Translations under genes and position numbers: made by a program | Part shown: piece by piece, positions 5,260-9,017 of the stretch | How positions within the stretch are numbered: the stretch's first letter is position 1 | Layout of the letters: each line of letters opens with the position of its first letter | Origin: Acidisphaera sp035272265 | Lineage (GTDB): Bacteria > Pseudomonadota > Alphaproteobacteria > Acetobacterales > Acetobacteraceae | Assembly (NCBI GenBank): GCA_035272265.1 | Contig: DATEQV010000493.1 | Coordinates: 1 to 9,017 of the forward strand | Direction of reading: 5' to 3' | DNA length: 9,017 nt | The notes under the pieces: model-generated | What the model was told of the DNA's origin: nothing | Databases searched by the model: none | Seen by the model: only the letters and a program-made list of their open reading frames with translations

Positions 5260-6051
5260 GTGAGCTGGCGCCGCGACAAACTTCCCGAAATCGTCCGCGC
5301 CATGGCCGGCCGTCCCCGTCACGAGGCCTTGCGCGGCTTCGTGACGGAGCTCCTGCGCGAGGGGTTCGGGGCGCGCTACGACGAGATCGGCCAAGAGACC
5401 TATCTGCTCGATAAAAGCGGGCGCATCGATACGATGTGGGGCGCGACGGTCATCGAGCTGAAGACCGACCTGCGGCGCGAGCACGCGGATGTTGAAGCCC
5501 GCATGCCCGACTATCTGGCCGATGCCGCGCGCCGGTCCGGCAACCCGCGGCCGGTGACCGGGATAGCGACGGACGGGGCGACCTGCATCGCTTATCAGCT
5601 TGTGGATGGCCGCCTGACCGAGCTGAGGCGTTACGCGACCGACCCCGAGCGCCCGACAGACCTTCTCGCGTGGTTGGAGCCGCTGCTCTCCGAGCGGGCC
5701 GACCTCGTCCCGGAAGCTCGCGTCGTCGTGCAGGTCTTCGGGCGGCAAAGCCTCACGTTCAGCCGCAGCCGGCTGACCCTCGACACGCTATGGGCGTCGC
5801 TGAAGGACGACCCGGAAGTGCGGCTGAAGCGCGACCTGTGGGACGGATTGCTGCGGGAGGCGTACGGCGAGGATGTCGGCAGCGATTCGCTGTTCCTTCA
5901 GCACACGTATCTGACGGCCGTCGTAAAGGCGGTTGCGGCGCGCGTGCTCGATCTGCCTGTGGACGACCGCAGCGGCTCTTGTCGGGCCGTGGCCTGGCCG
6001 ACGAAGGCATCCTCGGCGCCGTCGAAGCGGACTTCTTCGACTGGCCTTTGA
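5260..6051 (+). CDS. 5' fragment: PD-(D/E)XK nuclease domain of the restriction-modification enzyme
   Basis: The open frame as it stands is 263 codons, of which the last 27 are out-of-frame reading after the break near 5967. GTG 5260 is the only start before KLPEIVRAMAGRPRHEAL, and the frame is closed by TAG at 5221-5223. It has no good ribosome site. The PD-(D/E)XK core is RIDTMWGATVIELKTDL: Asp57, then Glu66-Leu-Lys68, with Glu42/Glu46 upstream as possible further active-site acids. This layout is typical of N-terminal nuclease domains in type IIG enzymes. Residues about 145-235 are helical linker with SDSLFLQHTYLTAVVKAVAARVL, a segment that in such enzymes leads into the methylase. If translated alone it would carry a nuclease without its methylase. 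Confidence 0.75.
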   Translation: MSWRRDKLPEIVRAMAGRPRHEALRGFVTELLREGFGARYDEIGQETYLLDKSGRIDTMWGATVIELKTDLRREHADVEARMPDYLADAARRSGNPRPVTGIATDGATCIAYQLVDGRLTELRRYATDPERPTDLLAWLEPLLSERADLVPEARVVVQVFGRQSLTFSRSRLTLDTLWASLKDDPEVRLKRDLWDGLLREAYGEDVGSDSLFLQHTYLTAVVKAVAARVLDLPVDDRSGSCRAVAWPTKASSAPSKRTSSTGL

Positions 6052-8258
6052 AGCTGCCGGCCGGCGCCGACCTGATACGGCAAGTGGCTGCGGAGGCAGC
6101 GCGCTTCAGGCTGAGGGACGTGCAGACCGACGTTCTCAAGGTCCTGTACGAAAGCCTCGTCGACCCGGACGAGCGGCACGACCTTGGGGAATACTACACC
6201 CCGGACTGGCTTGCCGGGCGCGTCGTGGCCAAGGCCGTCGAAAAGCCGCTGACCGAGCGCGTGCTGGACCCCGCCTGCGGCTCGGGCACCTTTCTGTTCC
6301 ACGCGCTGCGCCGGCTGATCGACGCGGGGGAAGCTGCCGGTTGGAACGAGACACGCATCGTTGAGGCGTGTGCGGCGCACGTGCGGGGCATGGATGTCCA
6401 CCCGGTAGCCGTGACGCTCGCACGGATCACGTGGCTGCTGGCGCTGGGGCGATTGCTCTACGGGCGGCCGCCGAAGCTGACCGTGCCGGTCTTCCTGGGC
6501 GACGCCATGCAATGGAACCTGCGCCGCTTTGTCGATCGGGCGGACGTTGCGATCGAGGTGCCGGGCGAAGTCAGGCCGCTGCGCATCCCTCTCGGCTTCG
6601 CCGAGGAGCAGGCCGTTTTCGAAGCCGGGCTCGACGAACTCAACCGGGGTCTCGCGGACGACGATACGCCCGAGGACATGGCCAAGGCGCTGCGACGAAT
6701 CGAGGGTGCCTCGGCGGAAGATGCGGATGCGCTGGCAGAGACGTTCGCGCAGCTTCAGGCGCTGTATCGCACCGGCCGCAACAGCATCTGGACGTTCGTG
6801 TTCCGTAACCTCGCTCGCCCGGTGTGGCTGTCGCGGGCGGAACAGCGGGCGGACGTTCTGGTCGGCAATCCGCCTTGGATCGTGTATCGCCATCTGCGTC
6901 CTGCCATGAAGGACCGGTTGCGCGAGGCCTTGCGCGGCTACGACTTATGGGTCGGCGGCACTCTGGCAACGCAGCAGGACATGTGCGCGCTGTTCTGGGC
7001 GCGCGGGGTGGAGCGTTACCTCAAGCCACGGGGGCGGATCGCGTTCGTGATGCCCTATGCGGTGCTGAATGCGCCTGTGTTCGCGGGCCTGCGTGCGGGA
7101 CGCATGGGCGAGGCGCGGGTGCGCCTGACGGGCGCCTGGGCGCTGGAGCGTGTCTGGCCGATCTTCGGCGCGCAGTCAGGCAGCAGCACGACAAGCACCT
7201 GCGTGCTGTTCGGCCGTCAACAGATGGCCGGTGAACATCCGGCCGAGATCGACCGCTGGGAAGGGCGCCTTCCGCGCCGCGACGCCCACGAGGCGGAGGC
7301 CGCGCGCTCGCTGATTCACAGTCGTGTTGCTTGGCCGCGAGCGAGAACTTTGGTCGGGGTCTCCCCGTACCGTACTCGGTTCCGTCAGGGAGCCACGATC
7401 GTGCCGCGTCGGTTCTTCGTCGTGGAACCAGCACCCGCCAGCAGGATCGGCCGCTCGGCGCACGCACCGATCATGCAGGGTCGGGCCGGGCGTCTCGACA
7501 AAAGTCCGTGGACGGAGGTTGAGCCACCGCGCGGTCCGATTGAGGCGCAATTTCTGCGTCAGTTGGTTTTAGGCGAAACCATCGCGCCGTTCCGGATGCT
7601 GAAGACGGTAACGGCGGTGATTCCGATCAACGGTGCCCAGGTCTTAACTTCAGTCACAGCGCGTGCCGCAGGCAATCGCCACCTCGCCGCGTGGTTGACC
7701 GACATCGAGGCCAAGTGGGCGCAGCACGCCAACAAAGGCGCGGACGGCAAGCCGCGCATGTCGTTGTCATCCCAAATCGATCACATGAGGAAGCTTTCCT
7801 GCCAGCATGGCTCTTCCGCCACAAGCTGGGTCGTTTACGCCGCGTCGGGCACTCGACTCAGCGCCGCAAGGCTGCTCGATGACGACGCGATTGTTGAGCA
7901 CGGTGCATACTGGGCGAGTGCACGTACCTCAACCGAAGCAACGTATCTCTCAGCAATCCTCAACAGCGAAACCATAGTCAGTAGAATCTCGGATCTCCAG
8001 GTAATCGGTGAAGCTGGAACGAAAAAGCACTTCGACAATCTCGTCTGGACGCTGCCGATCCCCGAATACGACGACACCGAGGTACTGCACCGCGATCTCG
8101 CCGCAGCAGCGGTCCACGCTGAGGAGGTGGCGAAATCCGTACCGCTCGAAGAGTCGCAGCATTTCGTAGCGAAGCGTCGCGCCATCCGCAACGCACTCGC
8201 CGCGGACGGTGTGGCCGCCGAAATCGAGGCACTGGTGGACGCCCTACTGCCGCCGTAA
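5979..8258 (+). CDS. 3' fragment: N6-adenine methyltransferase and target-recognition region
   Basis: After the break the second frame is open to TAA 8258; TTG at 5979 is the first plausible start (759 residues), but whether it is used is unknown. In numbering of the repaired protein it shows EYYTP (311-315, motif X), DPACGSGTFL (337-346, motif I, AdoMet binding), GMDVHPVAVTLAR (377-389), and the catalytic NPPW (537-540, motif IV), with AFVMPYAVL after it. This order is gamma-class N6-adenine methylase, Eco57I-like. The remainder, from roughly residue 650, has SPYRTRFRQGATIVPRRFF and FRMLKTVTAVIPI and is the likely target-recognition domain. Its 3' part drops to about 48% GC (for example 7921-8040) against 68% in the methylase core (6241-6300), a sign of module exchange. 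The convergent neighbour is a peroxiredoxin gene beyond a palindromic repeat. Confidence 0.8.
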   Translation: MSGRGLADEGILGAVEADFFDWPLKLPAGADLIRQVAAEAARFRLRDVQTDVLKVLYESLVDPDERHDLGEYYTPDWLAGRVVAKAVEKPLTERVLDPACGSGTFLFHALRRLIDAGEAAGWNETRIVEACAAHVRGMDVHPVAVTLARITWLLALGRLLYGRPPKLTVPVFLGDAMQWNLRRFVDRADVAIEVPGEVRPLRIPLGFAEEQAVFEAGLDELNRGLADDDTPEDMAKALRRIEGASAEDADALAETFAQLQALYRTGRNSIWTFVFRNLARPVWLSRAEQRADVLVGNPPWIVYRHLRPAMKDRLREALRGYDLWVGGTLATQQDMCALFWARGVERYLKPRGRIAFVMPYAVLNAPVFAGLRAGRMGEARVRLTGAWALERVWPIFGAQSGSSTTSTCVLFGRQQMAGEHPAEIDRWEGRLPRRDAHEAEAARSLIHSRVAWPRARTLVGVSPYRTRFRQGATIVPRRFFVVEPAPASRIGRSAHAPIMQGRAGRLDKSPWTEVEPPRGPIEAQFLRQLVLGETIAPFRMLKTVTAVIPINGAQVLTSVTARAAGNRHLAAWLTDIEAKWAQHANKGADGKPRMSLSSQIDHMRKLSCQHGSSATSWVVYAASGTRLSAARLLDDDAIVEHGAYWASARTSTEATYLSAILNSETIVSRISDLQVIGEAGTKKHFDNLVWTLPIPEYDDTEVLHRDLAAAAVHAEEVAKSVPLEESQHFVAKRRAIRNALAADGVAAEIEALVDALLPP

Positions 8259-8344
8259 ACAGCAGGCGTTGGGCTGACACGCTTTGGCCGGCCGCCTCAG
8301 CAGCGCGGCAGCGGTCTCATGCCGGCGAGTGCCCGATCTTGACT

Positions 8345-8449
8345 CGTCATCGCGAGCCGCCTCTTGGCGGCGTGGCGATCCAGGGCAACGTGACAAACGC
8401 CGGCGGTGCCGCCCTGGATCGCCACGGCGCTGCGCGCCTCGCGATGACG
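8345..8449. repeat. 105-bp palindromic intergenic element (REP/MITE-like)
   Basis: The outer arms CGTCATCGCGAG (8345-8356) and CTCGCGATGACG (8438-8449) and the inner arms GTGGCGATCCAGGGC (8372-8386) and GCCCTGGATCGCCAC (8411-8425) pair perfectly, enclosing a 24-base loop. Between the arms on the left is a further small hairpin, CCGCC-TCTT-GGCGG (8357-8370). The wording TCATCGCGAG...GGCGATCCAGGGC resembles a dispersed intergenic repeat family seen in many Proteobacteria, whose chance translations such as REARSAVAIQ and APRDDE are often mis-annotated as proteins; those strings occur here too. It sits between two convergent genes and could act as a two-way terminator. The rest of the gene-free stretch 8259-8550 shows only a minor 5-bp hairpin near 8306-8324. 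Confidence 0.85.
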
Positions 8450-8550
8450 GTGAACCGTGGAACAAGTCAATCCGCGCATTCGCTGGTATCAGTCCGCGAA
8501 CAAGATCGAAGGCATCGTAGTCGCCAAGCCGACGGGTGATCGATCCGCCA

Positions 8551-9017
8551 TCACTCCAGCGCCTTCACCTCGTCCATCACCGCCGCCGCGTGGCCGTCGA
8601 CCTTCACCTTGCGCCACGCCTTCGCGATCTTGCCCTTCGCATCGACCAGGAACGTCGACCGCTCCAGCCCCATATACGTCCGCCCATACATGCTCTTCTG
8701 CACCCACACGCCGTAGTCCTCGGCGACATGCGTCGTCTCGTCGGACGCCAGCGGAAACGTCAGCCCGTATTTCTCGGCGAACTTCTCCAACGCCTTCATC
8801 GGGTCCTTCGACACGCCGATCACGTCGATGCCGAGCTTGCCGAACTCCGGCAGCGTCTCCTGGAACGCGCAGGCCTCCTTGGTGCAGCCGGACGTGTCGG
8901 CCTTCGGGTAGAAATACAGCACGTACGGCTTGCCCTTCAGCGCCTTCGAGCTGACCGACCGTCCTCCCGTCGCCGGCATCGTGAACGCCGGCGCAGCCTT
9001 GCCTTCCTCGGCACTCA
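8551..9017 (-). CDS. bcp: Thioredoxin-dependent peroxiredoxin, BCP/PrxQ type (start codon cut by window edge)
   Basis: This thiol peroxidase reduces hydrogen peroxide and organic hydroperoxides in the cytosol using thioredoxin. The frame continues past the internal ATG at 8979 to the right edge, giving SAEEGKAAPAFTMPATGG preceded by TG, so the real start is almost certainly an NTG whose first base is at 9018. Full length would be 155 residues, normal for the family. The motif YFYPKADTSGCTKEAC holds the peroxidatic Cys45 and resolving Cys50, the four-residue spacing of atypical two-Cys PrxQ enzymes, at the same positions as in E. coli BCP. ERSTFLVD (with the conserved Arg) and IGVSKDP are also present. 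It converges on the restriction-modification gene and is otherwise isolated; its promoter is outside the window. Confidence 0.95.
   Translation of the reverse strand, partial: SAEEGKAAPAFTMPATGGRSVSSKALKGKPYVLYFYPKADTSGCTKEACAFQETLPEFGKLGIDVIGVSKDPMKALEKFAEKYGLTFPLASDETTHVAEDYGVWVQKSMYGRTYMGLERSTFLVDAKGKIAKAWRKVKVDGHAAAVMDEVKALE

Larger units (their letters stand above)
5260..8258 (+). pseudogene. Type IIG-like restriction-modification enzyme (nuclease + N6-adenine methylase + target recognition), frameshifted
   Basis: Read through one frame change, this locus encodes about 999 residues: 236 in the first frame (from GTG 5260) and 763 in the second, ending at TAA 8256-8258. A single polypeptide with a nuclease, a methylase and a specificity region is the type IIG plan: one protein cuts foreign DNA and methylates the host's own sites at adenine. 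The break is near 5967. Before it the frame reads LPVDD; after a -1 shift it continues PQRLLSGRGLADEGI. One missing C (GACGACC where GACGACCC is expected) restores a smooth protein. No slippery heptamer or homopolymer tract is present, so programmed or phase-variable shifting is unlikely. It is either a recent loss-of-function mutation or a sequencing error, since both halves remain free of other stops. The nearest alternative start is ATG at residue 15. Confidence 0.85.

Noticed and set aside
5241..5414. Plus-strand frame from ATG 5241 (MRASCAGELAP...)
   Set aside because: It overlaps the nuclease coding frame, has shadow composition and ends quickly; GTG 5260 gives the conserved protein.
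5955..5975. Programmed -1 frameshifting or phase variation in the restriction-modification gene
   Set aside because: There is no slippery X-XXY-YYZ heptamer, homopolymer or short tandem repeat at the junction; a one-base deletion or sequencing error is simpler.
5898..6893. A 331-codon minus-strand open frame opposite the methylase
   Set aside because: It runs opposite motifs I and IV of the methylase and has no recognisable motif of its own.
8244..8539. Several short open frames across the palindrome (minus 8244-8465 and 8297-8479, plus 8284-8520 and 8339-8539)
   Set aside because: They translate the palindromic repeat and give the well-known false peptides such as REARSAVAIQ and APRDDE.
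8457..8550. Plus-strand stretch starting GTG 8457 reading NPRIRWYQSANKIEGIVVAK, which looks somewhat protein-like
   Set aside because: It continues into a Pro/Ser/Arg-rich shadow of the peroxiredoxin gene and has no ribosome site; at most a remnant of an unknown gene.

Overview
The window is GC-rich throughout (about 68% in sample lines I counted) and carries the gene order aroQ-accB-accC-aat, which is common in Alphaproteobacteria. Together with the protein style this suggests a member of the Rhodospirillales/Acetobacterales. The exact genus cannot be read from the sequence.

Positions 1-4800 form one dense plus-strand run. It starts with the last codons of aroQ, then accB (biotin carboxyl carrier protein) and accC (biotin carboxylase), which together make the first half of acetyl-CoA carboxylase. 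Next come aat (leucyl/phenylalanyl-tRNA-protein transferase, N-degron pathway), two tandem paralogous secreted proteins of unknown function, and a polytopic MsrQ/ferric-reductase-like haem membrane protein. The last three genes are packed by a 4-base overlap and a 4-base gap, so they were probably selected to be made together. I consider them a candidate periplasmic redox module.

Positions 4801-8258 are the accessory part. A small minus-strand gene of unknown function (4896-5186) diverges from a large single-chain restriction-modification gene (5260-8258). That gene has an N-terminal PD-(D/E)XK nuclease, a gamma-class N6-adenine methyltransferase core and a C-terminal target-recognition region. 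Its reading frame breaks once near 5967, where one C appears to be missing. It is either a recently inactivated gene or a sequencing error. The target-recognition part is clearly lower in GC (about 48%) than the rest, as expected for a module exchanged between strains.

Positions 8259-8550 hold no gene. They contain a 105-bp palindromic element of the dispersed intergenic repeat type, between the convergent restriction-modification gene and a minus-strand PrxQ/BCP peroxiredoxin (8551 to the right edge, missing only the first base of its start codon). No RNA genes, CRISPR arrays, insertion sequences or attachment sites were seen.
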